From: an uncultured Clostridia bacterium
GTDB lineage: Bacteria > Bacillota > Clostridia > Oscillospirales > Acutalibacteraceae
Length of the DNA: 9,318 nucleotides
Reading direction: 5' to 3'
NCBI GenBank assembly: GCA_945788455.1
Contig: CALZMC010000011.1
Location: 1 to 9,318, forward strand
Shown here: positions 1 to 6,693 of the stretch, one piece after another
How positions within the stretch are numbered: the first letter of the stretch is position 1
Layout: the number at the start of each line of letters is the position of its first letter
Notes under the pieces: model-generated
The model's input: the letters and a program-made list of their open reading frames with translations, nothing else
Told to the model about the DNA's origin: nothing
The model's database searches: none
Made by a program: the position numbers and the translations under genes

Positions 1-1029
1 GGAAAGGCTATCGGCTATCTAAATCACGGTGCAGGCTCTGCTACATTCGAGCTAAACAGCGTGTCAAAGGGCAAGTATGTTTTAACTCTCGTGTTCAAAA
101 AGTCATTTTCTCGCAAGGAGGCTTATGTTCAGGTTACCGTTAACGGAAAGATGCACGAGGTATTCTTCCCATACGGCAACGGCTTCAGCGACACAGGACG
201 CGTTCAGCTAATCGTTGATTTAGAGGATACAACAAACGTAATCAAGCTTGAAAATCCTATCGTTACGGCTGCCGACTCGTCATATATTCAGTACAGACGA
301 ATGGGCAACGCGCTAAAGGACGCAACAAGACTTTGGGCACAATACACAGGCGCACCTGAAAAGCCTATCGTTTACTCTATCTGTGAATGGGGCACGGCAA
401 AGCCTTGGGAGTGGGGCGCAAAGGCAGGCAATATGTGGCGCACAACCCACGATATAATGGCTAATTGGAAGAGCATTATGTTTATCTATAACTCCTCAAT
501 AAAGCACTACAAATATGCAGGAGTAGGCCATTGGAATGACCCTGATATGCTTGAGGTCGGAAACGGAAAGCTAACCGAGGACGAAAACAGAGCGCACTTC
601 TCATTATGGTGTATGATGGCATCTCCGCTAATGCTTGGAAATGATATAAGAAAGTTTGTTGACGGACTCGGCTCAAGAGTTGAGGGCAACAGCACACTCA
701 AGATTGTCACAAACAAGCACCTAATCGCAATCGACCAAGACTCTCTCGGCAAGAGTGCAAAGAGAATTAAGAAGGGTGGAGGAATTGATGTTCTTGCGCG
801 TCCTCTGTCAAACGGAGACGTTGCGCTATGCTTCCTGAATAAAAGCAGCTCAAACAAGAGCATCAGCTTTGAGCTTGATACTCTGTGCGATGACGAGTAC
901 CTTGATTTTTCAAAAAGCGGTGCATATCAAATCCATAACCTGTGGAGCGATGAATACGGCAAGGGCACATCAATCACGGCTACAATGCCAAAGCACAGCG
1001 TATTGGTTTACAGAATTAAGGGAATATAA
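1..1029 (+). CDS. GH27 alpha-galactosidase, C-terminal part (5' end outside window), with CBM-like insert
   Basis: The frame is open from the first base of the window, so this is the 3' part of a longer gene; the GTG at 61 is an internal valine codon with no ribosome site and not a start. The fragment is 342 residues. Residues about 1-88 look like a beta-sandwich carbohydrate-binding module of CBM6/35 type (GYLNHGAGSATF, then GKYVLTLVF). The GH27 barrel resumes near residue 92 (SSYIQYRRMGNAL) and continues with YSICEWG (about 125-131), GNMWRTT, and WNDPDMLEVG (178-187), which carries the family's acid/base aspartate. After HFSLW, ASPLMLGNDIR and AIDQDSLG comes the C-terminal beta domain. The nucleophile segment (KYDxC in this family) would lie upstream, outside the window. 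GH27 enzymes hydrolyse terminal alpha-galactosides such as melibiose, raffinose-type sugars and galactomannan side chains; the exact substrate and the cell location cannot be read here. The gene converges on the hyp operon. Confidence 0.9.
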   Translation, partial: GKAIGYLNHGAGSATFELNSVSKGKYVLTLVFKKSFSRKEAYVQVTVNGKMHEVFFPYGNGFSDTGRVQLIVDLEDTTNVIKLENPIVTAADSSYIQYRRMGNALKDATRLWAQYTGAPEKPIVYSICEWGTAKPWEWGAKAGNMWRTTHDIMANWKSIMFIYNSSIKHYKYAGVGHWNDPDMLEVGNGKLTEDENRAHFSLWCMMASPLMLGNDIRKFVDGLGSRVEGNSTLKIVTNKHLIAIDQDSLGKSAKRIKKGGGIDVLARPLSNGDVALCFLNKSSSNKSISFELDTLCDDEYLDFSKSGAYQIHNLWSDEYGKGTSITATMPKHSVLVYRIKGI

Positions 1030-1047
1030 ACATAATATATTATGTAT

Positions 1048-1077
1048 AAAAAAGGCTGACTCGTACGAGTCAGCCTT
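1048..1077 (-). terminator. Rho-independent terminator of the stn-hypBA operon (possibly bidirectional)
   Basis: Bases 1052-1077 form a perfect 26-bp palindrome (AAGGCTGACTC, GTAC, then its complement), giving an 11-bp stem with a tetraloop. Read on the minus strand, the GC-rich stem runs directly into a run of six T residues (complement of 1048-1053), 25 bases past the hypA stop. On the plus strand it lies 22 bases past the GH27 stop, but only a weak T tract follows, so it is a better terminator for the minus-strand operon. Confidence 0.85.
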
Positions 1078-1101
1078 AATCTTTGTATATGGTTTTTAAT
1101 A

Positions 1102-1443
1102 TCAACTTGCTTCGATTTGCTTTATAACAAAATCTCTGCCGTCTGTGATTTCATAGTCGGTCTTTTTGCATTTAGGACAAATTCGGCTGTTTTTATTCAG
1201 CTCATATTCATAACCGCACCTGCATTTTGCGATAGCAGGCTTGAACTCAATAATCAGCTCGGTGTCGCCAAACGCATCACTGCCAAGCCTTGCAGCACTC
1301 CAGCATTCCTTAAAGAAATCAGGAAGTATTCCCGACAGCTCCCCCACCTCAAGAGTGACAGAGGACACCTTTTTTAGCTTCTGCTCCTCCATAATCTCCT
1401 CAAGAAGCTCGAAGATTTCGAGGACTATACCAAGCTCGTGCAT
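1102..1443 (-). CDS. hypA: HypA, nickel-insertion metallochaperone
   Basis: The 113-residue product is the size expected for HypA. HypA delivers nickel, together with the GTPase HypB, to the apo large subunit of [NiFe]-hydrogenase, and in some bacteria to urease. The chosen start gives the N-terminal MHELGIV in which His2 is the conserved nickel ligand; a longer frame from 1488 would bury this histidine and is rejected. The structural zinc site is seen as Cys74, Cys76, Cys89 and Cys92. The second pair is the usual CxxC, but the first is CxC (AKCRCGYEY) instead of the commoner CxxC. The conserved EVGELSG strand is at about 32-38. The start codon overlaps the hypB stop by one base (TAATG) and no good ribosome site precedes it, so translation is probably coupled to hypB. 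It is the last gene of the operon. Confidence 0.93.
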   Translation of the reverse strand: MHELGIVLEIFELLEEIMEEQKLKKVSSVTLEVGELSGILPDFFKECWSAARLGSDAFGDTELIIEFKPAIAKCRCGYEYELNKNSRICPKCKKTDYEITDGRDFVIKQIEAS

Positions 1444-2111
1444 TACTTGTTCCACTCGGCAACTTCGCTTTTCAGCCAGTCGCACCACTCGTCAATGCCC
1501 TCGCCTGTTTTTGCAGAAACGAAGAAAATCTTACATTTTGGATTTAGCTTATGAATTCGCTCAACAACTGCATCATCATCAAAATCAAACACGCTTTTTG
1601 TGTCGATCTTATTGATAAGAACGGCATCACAAATGCTAAACATAAGAGGATATTTTAGTGGCTTATCATCGCCCTCGGGAACTGACAAAATCATAGCGCA
1701 CTTTGACGCACCTGTATCAAACTCGGCAGGACAAACAAGATTTCCTACATTTTCGAGCACAACGAGGTCTAAATCCTCTGTGCCGAACTCCTTTAGTCCC
1801 TGCTCGGTCATACCTGCATCGAGATGACACATACCGCCTGTGTGAAGCTGAATAGATTTTACGCCTGTGTCAGCGATAGTCCTTGCATCAACATCGCTGT
1901 CAATGTCAGCCTCCATAACGCCGATTTTAAGCTCCCCCTTTAGTCTTGCAATAGTTGCCTTTAGGGTAGTAGTCTTTCCGCTTCCGGGAGAAGACATCAA
2001 ATTTAATAGAAAGGTCTTTTCCTTTTTAAGCTCAGCTCTAAGCCTGTCAGCCTCTCTGTCATTGTTTTCAAAAACCGATCTCTTGATTTCTATAACCTTG
2101 AATTCGTCCAT
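1443..2111 (-). CDS. hypB: HypB, GTPase for nickel insertion
   Basis: The 222-residue SIMIBI-class GTPase has its P-loop at 41-48 (SPGSGKTT), the EADIDSDVDA segment at about 67-76, the ENVGNLVCPAEFD switch region at 120-132, the guanine-specificity NKID at 167-170 and SAKTGEG at 199-205. Cys95-His96 and Cys127 match the conserved G-domain metal site of HypB at the dimer interface. Neither a His-rich nickel-storage stretch nor the N-terminal CxxCGC site of the E. coli protein is present, so this is the minimal form of HypB. It hydrolyses GTP to drive nickel transfer from HypA into a nickel enzyme. It starts 12 bases after the preceding stop, with AGAGGT about 6 bases ahead of the ATG, and its stop overlaps the hypA start. 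No hypC, D, E or F and no hydrogenase or urease structural gene is in the window. Confidence 0.94.
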   Translation of the reverse strand: MDEFKVIEIKRSVFENNDREADRLRAELKKEKTFLLNLMSSPGSGKTTTLKATIARLKGELKIGVMEADIDSDVDARTIADTGVKSIQLHTGGMCHLDAGMTEQGLKEFGTEDLDLVVLENVGNLVCPAEFDTGASKCAMILSVPEGDDKPLKYPLMFSICDAVLINKIDTKSVFDFDDDAVVERIHKLNPKCKIFFVSAKTGEGIDEWCDWLKSEVAEWNK

Positions 2112-2123
2112 TTTTTACCTCTG

Positions 2124-4331
2124 TTATTTTACTAATTTTATAAGCTCATCACGTGATAGAGAGCAATTTCTTGCGTTATCGTTATTTGGAACAGCTCTTA
2201 TTACCTCGCCGTTGTAACGAGAAACCTGAAGCTCACAAGCCTTTCCGTCAACGGTAACGGTCTCGATAGAAACGTCCTCTAATAGCGGAACCTGCTTTGA
2301 AAGTGCTGACTTTTCGGTTAGTGCACCCGTTGGGCAAAGGCTTACGCACAAGCCACAGTTAGTACACTTCGTCTGGTCAAGCGGGAGTGAGAATGCAGGA
2401 GAAACACTTGACTTAAAGCCACGGCCAAGCAGACCGATAGCACTAATATCCATAACCTCCTTACAGGAGCGAACACAAAGACCGCATAAAATACACTTTG
2501 CAGTATTGCGCTCGATGAAAGCATTTTCGTCTCTTGTATATTTCTGTGGCATTTCGCCTGCAAATCTGTCAGGATTAATATCATATCTCTGTGCTACCGA
2601 AAGAAGCTTGCACTTAAAGTATTCGCGACAGCCACACTCAAGGCAACGTTCTGCCTCCTTCTTTGCCTCCTCGACAGTTAAGCCGAGTGAAATCTCGTCA
2701 AAGTTGGCTTTTCTAACATCTGCGTCAAGCACACCTGCAACGATGCGAGGCTCCTTTTCCTTAGCACTTAAATCAATTCTGCTGTCATCACGCTTGCTGA
2801 TATATTTTGGAGTAAAATCAAGCTCCTCGCCGTTTAGATATGCATCAACAACCTTTACGCATCTGTCAGCCTCGCCGATAGCCTCAATAGCGATAGATGC
2901 GCCCTTGTTAGTTGCATCGCCGATAGCGAACACGCCGTCAAGGTCAGTCATAAATGTATCCTCATCAGCCTTGATAGTTCCCCTGTCAGTCAGCTCAACT
3001 GATGTGAAATCCGTGCTGTCAAGCTTTTGACCGATAGCCATAATAACGCTGTCGAGCGCGATATATTCTGTCTTGCCCTCAACTGCAACAGGCTTTCTTC
3101 TGCCCGATGCGTCAGGCTCGCCGAGCTCCATAATCTGCAGTGTCATACCTGTAACCCTGCCGTTCTCGTTATGTATCTCGATAGGATTTGTGAGGAATTT
3201 ATAGATAACTCCCTCTTCCTTTGACTCCTTAATCTCAATTTCCTCGGCAGGCATTTCCTTTTCGGTTCTGCGATAGATTACGTAAACCTCTTTTGCGCCG
3301 AGTCTTACTGCAGTACGGCAGGCATCCATAGCCGTGTTACCGCCACCGCAAACTGCAACTCTCTCGCCGATTTCTACCGGACTGCCCTTAATTACGCTGC
3401 GAAGAAAATCAATGCCTCCATATACACCGTCTGCGTCCTCGCCCTTAACACGCATAGGGCTTGATTTCCATGCACCCGGTGCCAAAATAACGGCATCGTT
3501 ATCATTTCTAATCTCATCAAGTGTAATATCGCGACCAAGCCTGCAGTTATTAACCATCTTAACGCCTGTTTTTTCAATCAGGCTAATCTCGGCATCAAGC
3601 ACCTCTTTAGGAAGACGGTACTGTGGGATACCGTATCTTAGCATACCGCCCATTTTTTCCATCATATCAAAGACAGTAACCTCGTGACCGAGCTCGCGTA
3701 GATAAAGACCTGCTGTAAGGCCTGCAGGACCACCGCCGATGATAGCAATTTTCTTTCCTGTGCTATCTGCAACATCAGGAACATAAGAGTCGCCCTTTAG
3801 GTCCAAATCAGCGGCAAATGCCTTTAGCTGTGCGATATTAATAGGCTCCTCAACCTTGCCTCTGCGACAAGCCTTTTCGCAGGGATGAGGACACACTCTG
3901 CCGATAGATGCAGGCAGAGAAATCTTATTTTTAATCAGCTTAATTGCGTCATCAAACTTTCCGTTAGCAATAAGACCAACGTAGCCCTGACAATCGGTAT
4001 TAGCAGGACAAGCAAGCTGACAAGGAGCAATACAGTCGCCGTCATGAGCAGACATCAACAGCTCCATAGCAATCTTTCTTGACTTAACAACGCGCTCGCT
4101 CTCGGTGTTAACAACCATACCCTCGCTGATTTTTGCAGAGCAGGAGCGAAGAAGCTTTGGAATACCCTCAGCCTCAACAACACAAAGTCCGCAAGCGCCG
4201 TAAACCTCAACAGCCTCATCATAGCAAAGAGTTGGGATATATATACCGTTCTGCTTTGCGGCCTCTAAAATTGTTGTGCCGGCAGGAGCAGAAATCTTTT
4301 GTCCGTTTATTGTTAAATTAATCATATCCAT
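2124..4331 (-). CDS. stnC: NADPH-handling subunit of a Stn-type bifurcating transhydrogenase: [2Fe-2S]-GltD-2[4Fe-4S] fusion
   Basis: This 735-residue protein joins three modules. Residues 1-95 are a NuoG/HydA-type [2Fe-2S] domain (Cys36, 47, 50, 64). At 96-155 the NuoG-like HxxxC region runs straight into the GltD-type iron-sulfur region (Cys100, 104, 108, 114, 147, 151, 155). Residues about 194-500 are the GltD/NfnB core: the FAD motif GGGPAG at 199-204, YGIPQYRLP, the second Rossmann motif GGGNTAMDA at 329-337, YRRTEKEMPA at 353-362 whose arginines fit NADP(H) binding, and the FAD-closing AIGD at 469-472. An extra CxxCxCx5C (Cys563, 566, 568, 574) is followed by a 2[4Fe-4S] ferredoxin (Cys613/616/619/623 and 656/659/662/666). 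No H-cluster motif is present. With the NuoE- and NuoF-like genes just upstream this fits the C subunit of Stn/Bfu complexes, which exchange electrons between NADPH, NAD and ferredoxin in the cytoplasm. The first of two close ATGs is preferred: AAGGAGGAG lies 5 bases ahead and overlaps the upstream stop. The symbol is by analogy. Confidence 0.85.
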   Translation of the reverse strand: MDMINLTINGQKISAPAGTTILEAAKQNGIYIPTLCYDEAVEVYGACGLCVVEAEGIPKLLRSCSAKISEGMVVNTESERVVKSRKIAMELLMSAHDGDCIAPCQLACPANTDCQGYVGLIANGKFDDAIKLIKNKISLPASIGRVCPHPCEKACRRGKVEEPINIAQLKAFAADLDLKGDSYVPDVADSTGKKIAIIGGGPAGLTAGLYLRELGHEVTVFDMMEKMGGMLRYGIPQYRLPKEVLDAEISLIEKTGVKMVNNCRLGRDITLDEIRNDNDAVILAPGAWKSSPMRVKGEDADGVYGGIDFLRSVIKGSPVEIGERVAVCGGGNTAMDACRTAVRLGAKEVYVIYRRTEKEMPAEEIEIKESKEEGVIYKFLTNPIEIHNENGRVTGMTLQIMELGEPDASGRRKPVAVEGKTEYIALDSVIMAIGQKLDSTDFTSVELTDRGTIKADEDTFMTDLDGVFAIGDATNKGASIAIEAIGEADRCVKVVDAYLNGEELDFTPKYISKRDDSRIDLSAKEKEPRIVAGVLDADVRKANFDEISLGLTVEEAKKEAERCLECGCREYFKCKLLSVAQRYDINPDRFAGEMPQKYTRDENAFIERNTAKCILCGLCVRSCKEVMDISAIGLLGRGFKSSVSPAFSLPLDQTKCTNCGLCVSLCPTGALTEKSALSKQVPLLEDVSIETVTVDGKACELQVSRYNGEVIRAVPNNDNARNCSLSRDELIKLVK

Positions 4332-4343
4332 TTTTGCTCCTCC

Positions 4344-6092
4344 TTATCTTCTGATAATTGCGCCGAAGCGACAGTTGTCCATACACTTGCCACACTTAAT
4401 ACATTTTTCGGTATCAATAATATGTGGCTCCTTAACTGTACCGCTGATTGCGTTAACAGGACAGTTTCTTGCACAAAGTGTACAGCCCTTACATTTATCC
4501 TCAACAACCGAATACTCAACAAGCCTTGAGCACTCGCCTGCAGGACATTTCTTTTCGTTTATATGAGCGATATACTCATCCTTAAAATACTTAATTGTAG
4601 TCAAAACAGGGTTAGGCGCAGTTTGACCGAGACCGCAAAGCGCACCGTCCTTTATGCCGTAGCAAAGCTCCTCAAGAAGCTCAACATCTCCGTCCTTGCC
4701 CTCGCCGTCTGTTATACGAGTTAGGATTTCAAGCATTCTTGTTGTACCTACACGGCAGTGAATACACTTTCCGCAGCTTTCCTTTGCAGTAAAGTCGAGG
4801 AAGAATTTTGCCATGCCTACCATACAGGTGCTCTCGTCCATAACAACCATACCGCCTGAGCCCATAATTGCACCTGTTGCGCCAAGTGCCTTATAGTCGA
4901 TAACAGTATCAATCAAATCGGCAGGAATACATCCGCCTGACGGACCGCCCATTTGAACTGCCTTGAACGGCTTGTCGGTTTTCATTCCGCCACCGATATC
5001 AAAAATAACGTCACGCAAGGTCTTGCCCATAGGGATTTCAACAAGACCTGAGCGCTTAACCTTACCTGTAACAGCGAATACCTTTGTGCCCTTACTGTCC
5101 TGTGTACCCATAGCGGCAAAAGCCTCGCCACCGTTATTGATAATCCAAGAAACGTTTGCAAAGGTCTCAACATTGTTAATGTTAGACGGCTTTCTCCAAT
5201 AACCGCTCTGTGCAGGGAAAGGAGGCTTTAGTCTCGGCATACCGCGATGTCCCTCAAGGCTTTCGATAAGTGCAGTTTCCTCGCCGCAAACGAATGCGCC
5301 TGCACCTGCCTTAATAGTCATATTACAGCTAAAGTCTGTGCCAAAAATATTGTCGCCGAGATAGCCCTTTTCGGTTGCATCCTTAATTGCCTTTTCAAGT
5401 CTCTTGATAGCAAGCGGATACTCGGCACGAACATAAACTACTGCATTTTTTGCACCGATAGCATAAGCACCGATTAGCATACCCTCGATAAGATTGTGAG
5501 GATCGCTTTCGATAACGGCTCTGTCCATAAATGCACCGGGGTCGCCCTCATCAGCATTACAGATAAGATACTTTTCGTCTCCCTCGCTCTGTCTTGCGGC
5601 ATTCCACTTAAACCATGTCGGGAAGCCTGCACCTCCACGGCCTGCAAGTCCCGAGGTCTTGATAACCTCAATAACCTCCTCGGGAGTCATCTCACATACT
5701 GCCTTCTTTAGTGCAGAATAGCCGTCAGCCTGAACAAATTCGTCTAAATCCTCCGGATTAATAATTCCGCAACGGCGAAGCGCAATACGAGTCTGCTTCT
5801 CCAAAAAGCTCTTGTCATCATCACTAACGAGCAGATGCTCAATAGCACCGATATCGCCTGTTTTTGTGTATGTAGAAATAGCATCTGCATCCTTTTCGCT
5901 AACACGAACAAGGCGCTTAACCTCGCTGTCTTCATCGTCATAAATATCAACAATCGGCTCAAGATAGCACATACCGATACAGCCTGCAATAGTAAGGCTT
6001 GCACCGTTCAAATCCTTTTTAAGCAGAGCCTGTCTAACCTTTTCTGCTCCGGCTGCGATACCGCAGGAGCCCTCTCCAACAACTATACGCAT
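4344..6092 (-). CDS. stnB: NuoF/HydB-like flavoprotein, NADH- and ferredoxin-handling subunit of the bifurcating complex
   Basis: The 582-residue protein follows the plan of HydB, HndC and StnB. Residues 1-90 are a thioredoxin-like [2Fe-2S] domain (GSCGIAAGA with Cys10, then CIGMC with Cys38 and Cys42); only three cysteines are visible there. Residues about 130-430 are the NuoF core with GLAGRGGAGFPTW (FMN/NADH site, 148-160), CNADEGDPGAF (178-188) and GAGAFVCGEETALIESLEG (263-281). The SLBB-like and [4Fe-4S] region follows, with Cys440, Cys443, Cys446 and Cys486. CPAGEC (516-521) resembles the zinc/bridge segment of HydB proteins. The C-terminus is a 2[4Fe-4S] ferredoxin (Cys534/537/540/544 and 564/567/570/574). 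In this family the FMN is thought to be the bifurcation site that links NADH with ferredoxin. It begins one base after the stop of the NuoE-like gene, with GGGAGG inside that gene's end. The symbol is by analogy; the NuoF/HydB assignment itself is very secure. Confidence 0.92.
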   Translation of the reverse strand: MRIVVGEGSCGIAAGAEKVRQALLKKDLNGASLTIAGCIGMCYLEPIVDIYDDEDSEVKRLVRVSEKDADAISTYTKTGDIGAIEHLLVSDDDKSFLEKQTRIALRRCGIINPEDLDEFVQADGYSALKKAVCEMTPEEVIEVIKTSGLAGRGGAGFPTWFKWNAARQSEGDEKYLICNADEGDPGAFMDRAVIESDPHNLIEGMLIGAYAIGAKNAVVYVRAEYPLAIKRLEKAIKDATEKGYLGDNIFGTDFSCNMTIKAGAGAFVCGEETALIESLEGHRGMPRLKPPFPAQSGYWRKPSNINNVETFANVSWIINNGGEAFAAMGTQDSKGTKVFAVTGKVKRSGLVEIPMGKTLRDVIFDIGGGMKTDKPFKAVQMGGPSGGCIPADLIDTVIDYKALGATGAIMGSGGMVVMDESTCMVGMAKFFLDFTAKESCGKCIHCRVGTTRMLEILTRITDGEGKDGDVELLEELCYGIKDGALCGLGQTAPNPVLTTIKYFKDEYIAHINEKKCPAGECSRLVEYSVVEDKCKGCTLCARNCPVNAISGTVKEPHIIDTEKCIKCGKCMDNCRFGAIIRR

Positions 6093-6093
6093 G

Positions 6094-6567
6094 TTATTCA
6101 GCCTCCCTTAATTCTCTTAAAATCTGTTTTGTCTTATCAGGAGTAAGTGAGCCGTATGTATCCTCATTAATCATCATAACAGGAGACAACGAGCAACATC
6201 CAAGACAGGCAACACACTTTAGTGAAAACAGTCCGTCTTCTGTTGTCTCGCCGTCATCAATGCCAAGCTCCTCTTTAATCGTTTGAAGAATAAGCTCACT
6301 TGAGTTAACGTGGCAGGCTGTACCCTGACACAGCATAATCAAATATTTTCCGACAGGAGTCAGTCTGAATTGGGTATAAAATGTTGCAACACCCATAATC
6401 TCACTTTCGGCAATGCCTGTACGCTCGCTGATATAACAAATAGCGTCCTTTGGCAGATAGCCGTAAATATCCTGTGTTTTTTGCAAAATTGTAATGAGTG
6501 AGCCCTTTACGTCTGCAAGCTCGTCGAGTGTCGGCTCAATAAGGCTCAAATCAATCGCATTGTTCAT
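6094..6567 (-). CDS. stnA: NuoE/HydC-like [2Fe-2S] subunit of the bifurcating complex
   Basis: At 157 residues this has the usual NuoE size. An N-terminal helical part (YGYLPKDAICYISERTGI, about 35-52, then GVATFYTQF) is followed by the thioredoxin-like [2Fe-2S] fold with Cys80 and Cys85 in CQGTACHV, and Cys121 and Cys125 in CLGCC. An additional Cys118 lies next to the second pair. NuoE-type subunits pair with NuoF and carry a [2Fe-2S] cluster next to the FMN. The ATG has GGAGGT six bases ahead. It is the first gene of the five-gene operon and is followed after one base by the NuoF-like gene, as expected for subunits made in equal amounts. The general family is certain; placing it in a Stn-type complex rather than in an [FeFe]- or [NiFe]-hydrogenase rests on the neighbouring GltD-type fusion and the lack of hydrogenase motifs. 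Confidence 0.92.
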   Translation of the reverse strand: MNNAIDLSLIEPTLDELADVKGSLITILQKTQDIYGYLPKDAICYISERTGIAESEIMGVATFYTQFRLTPVGKYLIMLCQGTACHVNSSELILQTIKEELGIDDGETTEDGLFSLKCVACLGCCSLSPVMMINEDTYGSLTPDKTKQILRELREAE

Positions 6568-6622
6568 AAAGATACCTCCATATCCCTATAACTAATATAA
6601 TAAATACAAAATAATATAGAAT

Positions 6623-6651
6623 ATAATACTAAAATATACAATAAGTTTCAA
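6623..6651 (-). promoter_or_regulatory. Sigma-A-type promoter of the stnABC-hypBA operon
   Basis: On the minus strand TTGAAA (complement of 6646-6651) and TATTAT (complement of 6623-6628) are separated by exactly 17 bases. Transcription would start near 6616, giving a leader of about 50 bases before the ATG at 6567. The leader is AT-rich and ends in the GGAGGT ribosome site; no riboswitch-like structure is apparent. The surrounding DNA is AT-rich, so a chance match is possible. Confidence 0.6.
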
Positions 6652-6693
6652 GTGTAGATTTTTGGAATATCGACAATTTTTTCTTAATAAAGT

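Noticed and set aside
507..863. Minus-strand open frame opposite the GH27 gene
   Set aside because: Antisense to conserved GH27 motifs, with no recognisable protein features.
61..1029. Plus-strand gene starting at the GTG at 61
   Set aside because: The frame stays open to base 1 with sensible domain sequence upstream and no ribosome site at 61, so the gene is a partial one entering from the left edge.
1444..1488. Longer HypA with 15 extra N-terminal residues
   Set aside because: The extension lies inside hypB and would displace the essential His2 of MHELG; the TAATG overlap start is typical.
2506..3030. 174-residue plus-strand open frame opposite the GltD-like fusion
   Set aside because: Serine-rich low-information translation, no ribosome site, fully antisense to a strongly conserved gene; a shadow frame.
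2124..4331. [FeFe]-hydrogenase catalytic subunit HydA
   Set aside because: The N-terminal [2Fe-2S] and ferredoxin parts are similar, but the H-cluster motifs (TSCCP, PCxxK, ECGGVMEAA types) are absent and a GltD-like FAD/NADPH core is present.
2124..4331. Glutamate synthase small subunit GltD
   Set aside because: The core is GltD-like, but the added [2Fe-2S] and ferredoxin domains, the NuoE/NuoF-like partners and the lack of a GltB gene argue against glutamate synthase.
6568..6693. Terminator between the HAD gene and the stn operon
   Set aside because: Only AT-rich runs and short imperfect repeats are seen; no stable stem followed by a T tract.
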